Positions 25,306 through 38,000 of a DNA stretch of 64,000 bases are shown here, piece by piece. The stretch lies in NCBI RefSeq assembly GCF_905147045.1, contig NC_065895.1, forward strand, positions 5,771,001 through 5,835,000. The letters are read 5' to 3'. Every line of letters starts with the position of its first letter. Position 1 is the stretch's first letter. The DNA comes from Nymphalis io. Its lineage: Eukaryota > Arthropoda > Insecta > Lepidoptera > Nymphalidae. The notes below the pieces were generated by a model. That model saw only the letters and a list, made by a program, of their open reading frames with translations. It had not been told where the DNA came from and did not search any database. The translations under genes and the position numbers were made by a program.

Positions 25306-26571
25306 AACTAACTCTTATAATCATCCTTAAAATATGTAACAGGTTCCAATATTATATTTTGGTACTTTAAACCTTGGTTAGATAACAGTGAAATAGAGTT
25401 TTCCCATACAATAACCGAGCACTTCTCAACCAAGCCACAAATGTAAAAAACATTTTATTCAACTGCGAGAATATATTCTGCGCACAATGATTTGAAACGA
25501 CTCTAGGCCAGCTTCCCACGAGGACCATTCACGCTAAGAAAAAACAATGCTACTCTTTTTACATGGTGTAAAACTGTAAAGTAAAAAGCTTTTTTATATT
25601 TAATAGTACGTTCGTAAATGGAAGAAATGGTATATTTTTACTATTAAGTTAGTAATGAACTTTGATGATTCATTGCACACTTGTTACACTTTAGCATGTA
25701 ACTTTTTGATTTATGAATTAGTATCTATTTCTTGAATAAGAAAGTACTTAAAAGATAATAATAATATGATATATTTTAAATATAGTTTATAAAAGAGCAT
25801 ACAATCGGTTAAATATAATTAACTAATATTTAATTCAAAAATCAGTGTGCTTCGTTTTTTTACTTATTCGATACTATTGAAGTGGCTGTTATTTGTATGG
25901 ATTGAAACTAGGCACTAGTGACAAAACTCAGATTTCCATGCAAATGCCATTAAACGTCAACGCTATCGAATGATTAATAAAACTAGCACAAGGAACACTG
26001 TATTTTAGTCACTAACATTTTGACTATCGTTCCATATGCCATAGTCAATGTATACATAAGTACGTACGTACTCAATAATTATAAGCTTTATATTTAAAAG
26101 AAGAAATATGTATATAAATATATATATGTAAAGGCGGAGAGCAATATAATAAGTGAATAATACCTTATCCTTAACAATTATAGGTACAGTGTTGAGAGCA
26201 TTGTTTTAAAGCTCGGAAAAACCATTGAATGCGAGTTTAAAACAACAGCTACACCACAGCGACGCACGGAAATGGAAATACACATAAGTTTTTTTCAATG
26301 CAAAAATGTATGGATTTTAATCATTTATGTACACGAAATTGCATAAATTCAAATACGTATTATAGTAAAATCCGTGTTTAATGACAAGAAAAGCTTACCT
26401 TATCAGTACAAGCCAAAAAAAATTTTCAGAGGACATAATTTCTGACGCATTTTTTTTCGTCCTTTCCACGCTAGCACAGCTTTAGAATAGATCATGTTAT
26501 GACATGGCGATTGTCAATGTACACGCGAACAAAATTGCATTATATACATAATTACATATATATTTCAGAAT
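25306..26571. other. AT-rich non-coding DNA after tRNA-Tyr
   Basis: No gene or repeat recognised. Confidence 0.6.
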
Positions 26572-26860
26572 AAAAAGATAATGAGTTTTTCCGTCGAAAA
26601 TTCTCGGTAGCAGGCCAGAGTCTGAAAGTTGGAAGTGCGTACACTCCCGTGCCTCGGAAAGCACGTAAAGTCGTTGGTCTTGCGCCCGAACACTTTCCGA
26701 TCGTGTCGGCTTGCCCATCGGATTATAAGCGTTAAGGAATAGAGAGTGCACCTGTGTTTACGCACCCACTTGAGCAGTATAATATGTCCTCTGCAGTTGC
26801 CTAATCTCTCTTGAGGTTGGCCGCTGTGGCCGTACTCGGTCTGGAGGACATCATCATATG
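26572..26860 (+). mobile_element. Interspersed repeat (family D), 5'-truncated SINE-like
   Basis: Segments AGTCTGAAAGTTGGAAGTGC, CTCCCGTGCCTCGGAAAGC, GGTCTTGCGCCCGAACAC, TCGGATTATAAGCGTTAAGG and AGAGTGCACCTGTGTTTACG are those of a widespread lepidopteran repeat; the tail ends ATCATCAT. The tRNA-like head seen in the copy at 38868 is missing. The overlapping minus-strand frames are not genes. Confidence 0.6.
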
Positions 26861-27626
26861 AATTCCAAACATTTAAATGGGTTTACTTTTTATCAAATGT
26901 AACTAGAATATATAAGTTGCTCTTAAAATATATTCGTAGTTTTTAACGTTTTTCGGTTACAATTATTACTTAAATAAAAAATTAATCGTTATCTATTGGA
27001 CATTTGTTTGATTCTAACTTCAGGCATGGTTCCCTTAAATTGTGCTTAATATAATTTGACAACAAAGTTACTTATAAAAGTGAAAATTAATAACTCAACA
27101 CGGAACATCGATACAACATAAAAATAAAAGCCACCAAAATGTTTTGACATTCAAATACAAGCATACAAGCTTATAATAATGTATACATAGTAACTTTTCC
27201 TCTGCTTTTCAAAAGAGAAGTGTTTGTACCTACAGCGTAATGCTTGTTGTACATGCTGTTGCGTTCAACGTATTTAAAAATATAACGTGAACTCAGGTGC
27301 TTCAATTTATAAAAGTATTCACAGTAACGCAGCTCATCTGTTGAATATTCTCTCTAATTAATTCATCCTGAAAAGCTGTTTTGAACAAATAAATCTACTT
27401 AGTTAACTTTTACCTACATAGGTACTTAGGTAGATTAATAATTTATACACAATTACAGCAACCTAATAAAATATATATTACCGTATCGTATAAATTGTTT
27501 TTTTTTTTAATTTCGAGTTTTGAGAACTACTAAAATATGACTATTAAAGAACTTTCACATAATCTGTTATTATATCGTAGTCATCCCTAATAGGTGTTTT
27601 ATTTGTGATTTATATGGTAGGTGTAT

Positions 27627-27745
27627 CTAGCTGTTGCCCGCGGCTTCGCTCGCGCGTAAATATAAGTAAAAAATAAATGGTCGCAAAGAAGTACCAGGTT
27701 TTAAAACATGAAATGTTATTCTGGATAGAAAACAAGTATATTACA
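27627..27745 (-). mobile_element. Helitron 3'-end fragment
   Basis: On the minus strand GCGAAGCCGCGGGCAACAGCTAG ends at 27627; this hairpin plus CTAG is the common lepidopteran Helitron terminus. The following base is A rather than T, and the 5' end is not recognisable, so the copy is partial or old. Confidence 0.42.
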
Positions 27746-28092
27746 GGGTTTTTTAAATTTTAGATTGATGATTATTATTTTAATATCTTAGTGAATGCCT
27801 GTAGTTTAGACAAATTTATTTTATAGGGACCTAAATCGGTTGAAACTAAATTATTTTGAAATGGTTGAAAATAAAATTTATTTTATACATGTTTTTCGAT
27901 CTACGATGAAAAACGTGTATTTATTTGAAGAATAAATTCTTTATTTATAGTAGTTCAAATGCCTCAGTCATCCATCCACGCCGTTGGATATATTTAATGC
28001 TGTAAATGAGCAAGCGTACAAATATTTATTTATTGTAAAATATTCAGATTCTACAAAACTATTAACCCACTGAAAATATTATTTATAATTTA

Positions 28093-28415
28093 CTTACTGG
28101 TGGTAGGGCTTTATGCAAGCTCGTCTGGGTAGGTACCACCTACTCATCAGATATTCTACCGCAATAGTAGTACTTGGTATTGTTGTGTTCCGGTTTAAAG
28201 GGTGAGTGAGCCAGTGTAATTACAAGCACAAGGAACATAACATCTTAGTACCCAAGCTTGATGGCGCAATGGCGATGTAAGCGATGGTTGATATTTCTTA
28301 CAATGCCAATGTCTATAGGCGCTGGTGGCCACTTACGTATATTAAATATACATACCACTTATGTATATGAAGGTGGCCCATAAGTTTATCCGCCTCCTTG
28401 TACCATAAAAAAAAA
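28093..28415 (+). mobile_element. Family B element with an internal insertion
   Basis: Collinear with family B from CTTACTGGTGGTAGGG to the A run at 28415, but near 28340-28375 about 25 extra bases duplicate and invert part of the CCACTTA...GGTGG hairpin region (GTATATTAAATATAC palindrome). Confidence 0.7.
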
Positions 28416-28475
28416 TGTCTGTCTACTACTGATACCACCGCCACCCCCACCCAGGCGGTAAATTACCTAGGCAGA

Positions 28476-28678
28476 TTAATATTATAATATAGCTAAAGGC
28501 TTTGTTAATTAAAAATCTCACACACATAGGATCACAGAATTTATTGGTAGGATTTAAACATTTTTTTACGTATAAAGACCATTTTTCAGAAAGGATGTGA
28601 GACTATTATTAAAACACGTTTACGACTCACGTGCCGCGGGGGCGGAACAGTAGTGTTTAACGTGTGAAACCGGGCTAG
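28476..28678 (+). mobile_element. Helitron-like fragment, 3' end CTAG
   Basis: The 3' end GTGTGAAACCGGGCTAG, followed by T, at 28678 has the same TTTCAC...CGTTAAAC core, inverted, as the TLK-intron Helitron. The left side shows a degenerate TTAATATTATAA start near 28480, without the TC dinucleotide. Confidence 0.42.
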
Positions 28679-28802
28679 TATTTAATTATTTTAGGCAAAG
28701 TACGTAGTAATTAATTTTGTACGTTATAGTACAGTTTTTCAGATGGCCACAAAATATGCAAATAATAGAATAGCTATTTTATAAAAAAAAAAAAAAAAAA
28801 TT

Positions 28803-29290
28803 TATAGCACCTCTTTGTAAATGACTCGCGGTGTTTCCTCTTGGCACTAAAATTACTAAGTTATTCGCAGAGCTCACTCTGGAGCACGCAATAAAAAATG
28901 TCCATGTGAGATCAGTCCTCACTTAAATCAATGCCGGCTATATTCAATGACGTGCATTGAGACTTATTGATTGTCATGGCGAAGCACACATAGAGAAGAA
29001 ACTATATTCTTTGAAATTCGAAAGAATATTCTGAGGTAGAACTCTCCTCGAACACATCCTGCAATAAATGTATAAGAATTGTGGGTCGTGTTGAGGTAGA
29101 GCTTCGAGACTACCAAATAGCAGTCCTAGCAGTTTAAAAGTGCGCATAAGTCCTTCTTCTATAATTTGTTTAACTCCAAAATAAGGCATTTGCAAACATT
29201 GATTATACAGTGTAATACAGTCCATAATTTTTTTGTGATCAAGAAGCTTACCCATGGTAAAGCTATCAAGTGGTACAGGTAGAGGCAAAT
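28803..29290 (-). pseudogene. Helitron Rep/helicase C-terminal remnant
   Basis: The minus strand, read across frameshifts, gives AGCVRGE (ATP-helicase region), FEFQRI, CFAMTINKSQ at about 28986-28955, LNIAGIDLSED, SHGHF, NNLVILVPRGNTAS and VIYKEVL. This is the ordered C-terminal end of the PIF1-like helicase of Helitrons (CFAMTINKSQGQ...FSHGQ...VLVPRGNT). Several frameshifts and stops show it is dead. The upstream open frame to 29290 (MPLPVPLDSF...) is not assigned. Confidence 0.75.
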
Positions 29291-29454
29291 AAGCCGAAAG
29301 CTCTTTACTAGCACTACTTCTCAGCAGTCTTTGCTACCGAAGTTTTGTATAAAAAATATATTTCTTGCACCTCCCTAGATGTATATCTTAAGAAATTGTG
29401 TATATACAATTTATTATTTGCAACTGAAGTATGTATATAAAGTTTTTTAGCGAA

Positions 29455-29885
29455 TATATCCAAACAAACATTCTAACCCTTCACTACAAAATCCCACCCG
29501 TTAGGGTGGAATTTCCAAGACTTTCAAATACATGTTTATCAATTTATTTAAGAAAAACAAACAGTAAATTTAAGCAGATCATACCATTTGTTTATACTAA
29601 TGTTTCCGCCCTATTTCTCCCATTTGCGGTTGAATTTCTAAAAATGACGAATAATGTATGCATTTAGTTTTGCACAGAAATTTTAATATTACATTTCTTT
29701 CTTCTTACTTCAAAAATGTAGGATTCCCCATTTTACCCCTTTACGGGTGGAATTTTGAAAAATCATTTCTTACTGGATGTTTACAACATAAAATACATCA
29801 TCTAATAAAATTCCAAGTTTCCAACCCCAGTGGTTTATGCTATGAGTTGATGAATTAGTCAGGACAAGTCATTATATAATATAAC
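29455..29885 (+). repeat. Degenerate repeat with three tandem-like units
   Basis: Three related units (CCCACCCGTTAGGGTGGAAT, CCCATTTGCGGTTGAATTTC, TTACCCCTTTACGGGTGGAA), each followed by TTT(C/G)(A/T)AAAA-type sequence. The end AACCCCAGTGGTTTATGC then ATGAGTTGATGAATTAGTCA resembles the CAGTGGTTTGAGC...GTCAGTCAG tail of a common lepidopteran retroelement. No coding capacity. Confidence 0.45.
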
Positions 29886-31002
29886 ATAACACATTGAAAC
29901 GGCTGTTACTACAAAATACAAATATGATTAACAGTTAAACTGCACAATATTTAAGGAAGAAAATAAAAATGGATACAAAAAATCTTACAGTGCCTGTTGC
30001 CATGTACAATATGCACAACCGACCACCCAAATTAGATGGTCTACTTCTGTTTGAAATTGGTTAAAAAACACAATTATGAACTTAACAGTAACAGTAACAG
30101 CCTGTTAATGTCCCACTGCTGGGCTAAGGCCTCCTGTCCCTTTCAAGAAGAAGAATTATGAACTTATATTAATATTAAAAGATTTTGAAAAAATAAAATA
30201 TTAAGAAAAATGGCTTAGGTCGTGAAGTCCGATGTTTTCGCCCTGGTTACTTGCCAATAAGTACATACAAGTGCAGAGATCGCTTGGCACACGAGTAATT
30301 TAATTTTATTGAATGTAATAATTGTATTATGACTGTATCGTTAGAAAGTAATGTCGTCACACGTTAAAATAAACATTTTATTTGATATCTTATTGTAAAA
30401 AAATAGGTACGAAGACAGGGACCATATTCGTTCTTTTTGCGAAAAACGTATTTAAATATTAGTAAACTAAGTTAATGATTTCGTTTTCTCTCGAAGTCTC
30501 CCATTTTCACATTTACATATAAATCGCCCACGATTCGTTAAACTTAATCTAGTTAATCAAAATAATTTTGTTTTTTTTATCAATTCGATCTTATTGAATA
30601 GTAATTCTTCAAAATGCATATGCAAAAAAAGTAGATAGAAAATATTTAGGTTGTTTCCATTTCTGTTTAATTTCTAAGAGTCTATTTATTTTTATGTAAT
30701 TAAGAACATTGCAATTAATTTAAGCCTTACTAGAGTAAATTCCGATCATTAATCATTTACGGTTTAATTGCATTTATTTGTAGATAGATTTTGGTCTAAT
30801 AGCATGTTAAAAATTCTTGTAAGTTTTTGTAAGTCTGTATACATGAAGTATTACAAGTATATTTGCGTAATAATTTCATTGCCGCTAATGAATCAATTAA
30901 AGGTTTTATACTATGCACATGCTGCTTCCATAGACAACATAGCTCCGATCGTGCATAATATTATAATCGGCCGAGATCATGAAGGTATGACTTTTCTGTA
31001 GC
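29886..31002. other. AT-rich non-coding DNA
   Basis: Only the 70-bp family A fragment at 30084 is recognisable. Confidence 0.6.
30084..30155 (-). mobile_element. Family A SINE, tail fragment
   Basis: Contains repeated CAGTAA units (the SINE tail, complement TTACTG) followed by the AATGTCCCACTGCTGGGCTAAGG segment of the family. Only about 70 bp, so strongly 5'-truncated with respect to the SINE. Confidence 0.65.
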
Positions 31003-31308
31003 TTTTTTTTTTTTTTTTTTTAATAGAATAGGAAGGCGGACGAGCATATGGGCCACCTGATGGTAAGTGGTCACCAACGCTCTTAGACATTGGCATTGTA
31101 AGAAATGTCAACCATCGCTTACATATCCAATGCGCCACCAACCTTGGGAACTAAGATTTTATGTCCCTTGTGCCTGTAATTACACTGGCTCACTCACCCT
31201 TCAAACCGGAACACAACAATATCAAGTATTGCTGTTTTGCGGTAGAATATCTGATGAGTGGGTGGTACCTACCCAGACGAGCTTGCACAAAGCCCTACCA
31301 CCAGTAAA
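31003..31308 (-). mobile_element. A-tailed SINE-like element (family B), near full length
   Basis: The plus strand reads T-tract, AATAGAATAGGAAGGCGGACG, then GGCCACCTGATGGTAAGTGG and so on to CCCTACCACCAGTAAA, so the element runs on the minus strand with its poly(A) at 31003-31021. The short direct repeat AGCTT flanks it. No clear Pol III boxes were found, so it may be a LINE 3'-derived SINE or an unclassified retroelement. Confidence 0.75.
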
Positions 31309-34300
31309 AGCTTCATTGTCGGTATACACTTTTAAAATTGGCGTTTATTTATATATTTTTTTGTTAAACACTACCAACTGTCTGTTATTTAATTACCTAT
31401 ATAATGTAGAAAATTATTCACTCCGAATTTTTAAAGTTAAGTAAGTTAAGTTTAGTAATTGTCATTTTAATAGGCAATGCCCACTCAAACAATGACTGAA
31501 TATACCTTTTATATACAATAAAGTGAAATGGAAACTCGCGGTGAAAATATTTTTAAAATTTATCTAAAGTACAACAGAATCAAATTTCCATATTTTTTGC
31601 AATTTTATTTTTAATATGATTTCGAAACCGCCTGGGCGCCACTGCTCATAATTTATGAGCACGATCAGGCTGATGATTTAGGTCCTACAATCAACACTAT
31701 ATCTGAGTCGGCCATTTTTCGACAGTTAATCTACTTTAGCACAAATTAAAATTATTGAAATCATTTTGGATAAGGGCAGGAAGAAGATTTTATTTATTCT
31801 ATTTTTGTTAGTATCAAATAAAAAAATGTTCTGATTTGCAAAATCGTGTATGGTTATAACGAAATATTTTATGTACCTACCTGTAAAAACATAGATACAA
31901 CGCATACAAAAATAAGACTGAATTGCTTATATGTAACTTTTAATAAAATCCAAATATGCAAATAAGTAGAAACGAACTAGTTGAAAAGTATTTTGTTGTT
32001 TAATTCATTGGGATATTATACCCAGCAAGTAAAAGATTCTGAACAGTTAATGTAGGTACATTTATATTCATGCTCATTTTGTAGTCGAAGATAATATTTT
32101 TGTTGGTAAAACCTTCATTTGCATCTGAAACGGTGAATTCTTTGATCATTGGGTCATACGGGATTTACATACGTACCTTAATTAATTTTAACTTTATCTT
32201 ACACAATACACATTTGTTGTACAAGATCTTTGCGTGTGCACCTAAATGTTAACTCATTTGACAGTGTCTGACGATATGTCCTGGGTTTAAACCCAATAAA
32301 AAGTTATCAAGGTTTATCAGCCAAGAAAGTAAAGCCATTGGTCTGAACCTGAGATATCACCCTGCTAATACCAGCACATTGGCTAGTTCTCATTGAGAAT
32401 AGTGGCTGTTAATAAAATCATTGAACATTAAAAAAAATTACACGAATTAATACAGGAACTGTTTTCAATCTGAAGAGAGCTGTCCAATCTATATCGAGAC
32501 TCCCTCAGGGATGTTTTTAACAGAATGGGTATTTATGTTTGCAGTTAAGTCACGTTTAATATTAACAACAATATGATGTTGGAATATTCACAACAATATA
32601 GTTCTTTTTGAAAAAAAAAAACAACAACAATCACTACATAGGTGCGAGCAGTTTCAGACTTCATAAGGTCATCTTTCCTCGGACATGGTAGTCGCTTCTT
32701 TTATATGATTCCACTGTTATTTTAAGCTTGCCCTATTAATACTTACGTTTCAATCTCATGCCAAAAAACATTGTTATCTTATTACTCAATAAGCTACTAT
32801 AAAGATAAAAGATGATAAAAGTCAGTCAGTATTTGTCGATTTTCATGCATGGTAAATAATAAAATTGTATTTATTTACATACCTATGTAAATTGGTGGAT
32901 AAAAGTAAAAAACGACCACATCTTCTCGGTAGAGTCTACATCACAAACCGGTGGAAATTTTATATAATTAATTACTAGTAATAGGAAATCATCAATGTAT
33001 TTTTGAAAAATTGTATGAATGCGGATGCGTATAAAATAAATTTTCATATAAATCTACTACGCCACCGACATTCTTCACTTTACAAATACATTAAGCAATC
33101 GTTTAATTGGCGGAAACATTGTACTAGCTTAGCAGTAATCTTTATTTAAAATTAATAATTTAATAAAAACAATTGTGCACAAAAAATGATGTTTCCGTAC
33201 TCTAAAAAAAAGGCAGCTGCAACAATAATCTCATATGAATACCATAACGATTTTATGTAGCCTTTATACTTTATATTTTTGGTAGTCATAACTAGAGATA
33301 CGGAAACGCATATTTAGCTGTCACATTTACATAAATAGTAGTTTTCTTAATTCTTTCGTAATGCAGTATATTGAACACAATTTCCTTTTGTTCTTTAAAA
33401 ATATCAGATGAGAAACACTTTAAAAAATTTACTTACACTAATGAATACAAACAATAATTTTAAAACTGATTTGTTAAGTTCTCCTATTTTAACTACACAC
33501 AGTTATTAATATATCTTATATATCTTCGAAAGTTCCGAAAAAAAAACTCCATTTTATCACGTATCCATAATGAATAGCATAGATTATTCAAGATCTAAAT
33601 TAAAGATATTCCGTCAAATGTCAAAGTTGTTTATTTGTCTTTACTCCTGTCATTGGAAGTCTAGTTCCTATACTATAAAGAAAGTTACTTCTACTGAAGT
33701 TTTAATAGCACAAAAATGCAAACGTTTCGGTTTAAATGGCACTTTACACACACGTTGCAACGATCTAAGCAAATAACAAACATTTTTATTTTGTATCTTT
33801 ACAGTATTTAGAAATAGCATAAGGCATAAGTTGCTACTTTTCTATACTTATGATATATAATAAATATGTTATTAATGATTAAACTTATATGATCGAATTT
33901 TTTTATTAATTATCATTATGGCCATATCATACTAAACTTTAAATCAGAATATCACAATATGGATGTTATATATTATAAGCTGTAGTATATTTTGACTTTC
34001 TACAATCACTACTTATTTATTGTATACATCTTGTTTAAAGTCTGACAGGCTGACATTATTAAATCAAATTAAATAGAAAAAATGTATGAAACTTAGTTCA
34101 GATTATTACATACATATTCAAATTTATTAACTATTTAATATTAGAATTATTCTATTGTTCTAGTTTCTTAGTCTCGTAAGAAGTATATATACATCAAATA
34201 TATATAAAGTACGTTGCAGCAGTATTTTTATCTTGCAAAAAAAATCGAATCGGCGTAAACAAGGCACCGTAGTATAAATAAAACCGCGGCTTATTCCTTC

Positions 34301-34309
34301 AAAACCTTT
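31309..34309. other. Non-coding DNA downstream of TLK
   Basis: No gene seen. A patch at 32250-32420 (CCTGGGTTTAAACCC, CTAATACCAGCACATTGGC) looks like an old repeat but cannot be assigned. Confidence 0.6.
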
Positions 34310-34814
34310 TTTATTTCAAAGTATTATCACGTATAGTGGCGATATCCCGATGCCACGTTTGAAAGACCTAAATGTTAACGATTCAATCGTTTGCAATTAG
34401 TAGAGAGCGAAGATTTAAACAATCGAAACGTCTGCACTCTGCACTATGTGACATGTCGCTCATTTTTTACGAAAAGGGTCAATAGCAATACAAACAAACA
34501 CCGCACTCATATTTTAACTTTTTTAATAGGGATAACTTATATAATATGCTAGGGATAGTCCCAAGGATTCTTCTCTAGTGACAAAAGGAAAAACCATTCA
34601 TAAATGGAGAATCACATTTTATCACCGCTCAATAAATACAGTCAACAGTAAGCATAATCTTAAACAATTTAATCCGTAAATGATATAGTCATTTTAGTCG
34701 CGCGTACGTCGCGCGACAGGGGAACACGCGGCGAATACGCGGGCCGGTCGGGGCGAGCGCGCCTCGGCGTCAGGGGCGCGGCGGGCGCGGGCGGCGCGGG
34801 CGCGCGCGGCGCGG
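34310..34814 (-). other. TLK 3' UTR (predicted) with possible polyA signal
   Basis: Downstream of the TAG the sequence stays GC-rich to about 34700 and then becomes AT-rich. A minus-strand AATAAA is present at 34315-34310 and is the candidate polyadenylation signal. The true cleavage site cannot be determined without transcript data. No other coding signal is visible here. Confidence 0.45.
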
Positions 34815-35030
34815 CTAGGACGACGAGCCCGCCGCGAACAGCCCCGCGCTGAAGGCAGCCGGCGCCGCGCCCGCGCCCGCCGCGCTCGCGCCCGCGCCGC
34901 CCGCGCCCGCCCCCGCGCCCGCCGCGCCGCGCGGCTTGGGCATGGGCGGCTGCAGGTACTCGTGCCGCGCCAACCCGAACACGTCGATTCGCTCCTCCTT
35001 GCGATACGCCAAGCACGCGCGGATGAAGCT
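34815..35030 (-). CDS. TLK: TLK last coding exon, residues 693-763, Ala/Gly-rich tail
   Basis: Acceptor TTCTAATACCAG before 35030. It begins SFIRACLAYRKEERIDVFGLA, the end of the kinase C-lobe (human AFIRRCLAYRKEDRIDV). About 40 residues of almost only Ala and Gly follow, ending AAGSSS and TAG at 34817-34815. In vertebrate TLKs this tail is Ser/Thr-rich. Here it is encoded by an extremely GC-rich stretch unlike the rest of the gene. Confidence 0.92.
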   Translation of the reverse strand, partial: SFIRACLAYRKEERIDVFGLARHEYLQPPMPKPRGAAGAGAGAGGAGASAAGAGAAPAAFSAGLFAAGSSS

Positions 35031-38000
35031 CTGGTATTAGAACACACGATTTGTTAATATACTTGATGTTTATTTTAAAATACAAAAAATTTATGATTTT
35101 TTTCCAAAAGATTGACAACCCTTTTTATAGCTCATCGATTTTACTTATTAGCAATCAAAACAATTAACCGATAGATATTGTGCATGGACATGAGCTAGTT
35201 ATATTATAATAATAGATGATTACATTGGAAATTTTTCTATCGAAGTTATTGTCTTATTACAAAATATCTTATATAGTACATTTTTTTAATGTCACTCACC
35301 TTAGCCTCATTACTGACTGTAGGTTTGTTGGCAAACTGAACTTCAGTTGCCTTTAAAATAGTATTTTCTTCTAGAATTGTAGCCTGACTCTGGTTATGTC
35401 CAAAGGGCTTTTTGCCGTACAGGCATTGATAGAAGATAACACCTACACTCCAAACATCCACCTTACTACTGATCTTTGGTGGGTTCTTGCCGACTACAAA
35501 ACACTCTGGTGGCAAATACCTTGAAAACAAAACAGTATATTTGATTTAATTTATTCTTCGCATTTATACTCACAAAAGAAAAAGCTGATAATATTAAATG
35601 TCAGATCTAATTATTGTATGATCATTGAGAATATTGAAAAATTGTTCTGTAGTTTATTGTTTTATTTAAAAAGGAATTCATATAGTAAAGTTTTAAGCAA
35701 TATAATTATATTATTTACTTACCAATAAGTGCCTGCACCTTGGCTGGTTAGGTCCATGCCATGGTCAGGATTGTAGTTCTCCTCGTCCATCACCTTGGAA
35801 AGGCCAAAGTCCGTGATCTTGATTTCGCCGCAAACATTACCTTCCGTCAGCAGGATATTACCAGGCTTTAGGTCATAATGTATCACCGGCGGCTTAATCT
35901 CGTTCAGGTACTTAAGGGCTGACACTACTTGCATCACAATAGACCGCGCCTCACGCTCTGGTATTGTCTTATGCTAAAATAATTAGATACCGTGTCAATA
36001 GTTTTAATGTCAAATTAAAATAATATATATTCATCATGATAATAAATTCATTTGTTAAGTTAATACATAAGTATTTTATTTTTAATTACCTGTTTGAGAT
36101 AGAAATCGAGGTCATGTCCATTGCAGTATTCAAGAACTGTACAAAACGAGTTTCCATCTATTTCAAACACATCATAAAGTTTAACAATCCGAGGGTGGTC
36201 TAGTGCCTTATGTATATTGTACTCCCTAAGTGCATGTCTGAAATGAATAAGACAAGGTTTAAATAATTTTTCAAAGCAATAGTTCATTTTGTCATACAAT
36301 GTATATATCAACTATTCCACAAAAAAAGCTTATAATTGCGACACTAAATTAACAGGTTCTGGTTATAGAATGTGTTAAAAAAATGACAAAAAGCAGTGCA
36401 ACAAAATGCCCATCAAAACTAAAGACATTTATATTGCTTAAACAGGGCTGGTATACAGACTCACTTGATGTAGTTGGCCTTTTTGTCCTCTTTCCAGTCT
36501 TTATTAAGCTGATGAACCTTGCAGGCAGTGTAACGCTGCTCCCGGAGATCAAATGCTTTATGAACTTCGCTAAATCCACCTTTACCCAAAAGCATTAGCA
36601 GCAAATATCTGGAAATATACAATCACATTATTATTATTATTATTATTTTTTATATGTCCGGGATGGCAAATGACTCTACTCCACCTGATGGTAAGTGGTA
36701 GTAGAGTCCAAACGCGACGGCGGCCAGTACAGTCGGGAACAATGTTCTGTACTAGCCGTCACCGCCCTGCCGGCCCGCAAGATACCTCTTCACGCCTCGT
36801 TTGAAGGAACCCGGGTTGTAAGAGGAGGGGAACACGTGAGCTGGTAAGGAATTCCATATTTTGGTAGTGCGACAAAGAAAGGAGTTGCCAATTTTCTTTG
36901 TGCGCGATGGAATTGATGTCACAGTTAGGCGGTGACATCGAGAACCAGCTCGCGTGGACGAAACATACTGTAATAATACTGTATAAAAAAAATATTTAAC
37001 AAAATTTATTTTTGTCTTTTGATTGCAATGTTTTTACTTTCAGTTACTATTGTATCAAAGTTAAATCAACACCTTACCTATCAGAGAGCACAGGATGCTG
37101 TGAAAAACGGCTTTGGTCTTCATTATGTATCCGCTTTAGTTCTCGAATGTGTAGGTTTCTTTCTCTTTCTAATTTTTCCATTTCTAGCTGCAAATCTGTA
37201 TCTTCTTTTTTTAAGGCACTTTGCCTCAACTACAAAGAATAAGATAATATTAGCATTTGTATACAAATATTATTTTGATATTTCAGTAACTATCTCAGAA
37301 ACAAAAAAAAAGCAAGAATAGTAAGCATGCATGCATGCATATTTATATTGATCTTACAGAAAAATTGAAACCATTCTGTCTAAGTTTAACTGACCTTTAA
37401 TATCTCATCAGCCTCATAGTACTCTTGCCACGTCATACTGGGCAGCGGGTCAGGTTTGAGGAAGGTGGGCGCGTCCGTGCCGTTATGCAGCGGCTGCGGC
37501 TGCGGCGTTGTGGGCGCAGATACGCTGGACGTACGCTTGCCTCGTCCGCCACCGCCCTCGTTGTTTGAGGGCCGCTTCTTCGACAATAATTTCTTCTGCC
37601 TATCAATCTCCTCTTTCTCTGCTGTGATTTCTTCCTGCCGCCTTTAAAAGAGTAAATGATTATTTGTTTGGTTATTCAAAACACAAACTATGTGATTAAA
37701 AGCATATTATATTAAACCACTATGTACATCTATCTTACTGTAACTAAAATGAACCAACCTTGTAAGTTCTTGAAATGCATATCCATCAGTCCAGTTCTCT
37801 TGGAAAGTAGCACCGACACGCTGTGTAACAAACTGTCCAAGCCTTAATCTATTTTGCATACATCTCTGTCGTGCTTCCTTTTTTTCAATAGTACTTTTCT
37901 CATTTAACAATTTCTTTACCACTTCTATACATTTGTTTATATGTGACTTATGCTGATCTATAACCTGAAATTTTTAAATTGATTTAAGTAACTTACATTT

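Noticed and set aside
31067..31444. Open frame MVTNALRHWHCKKCQ..., recurring at 45508 and 50783
   Set aside because: The same peptide arises from the antisense strand of family B repeat copies; shared only because the DNA is repeated.
34669..35118. 149- and 117-codon minus frames rich in Arg/Ala
   Set aside because: Out-of-frame readings of the GC-rich last TLK exon.
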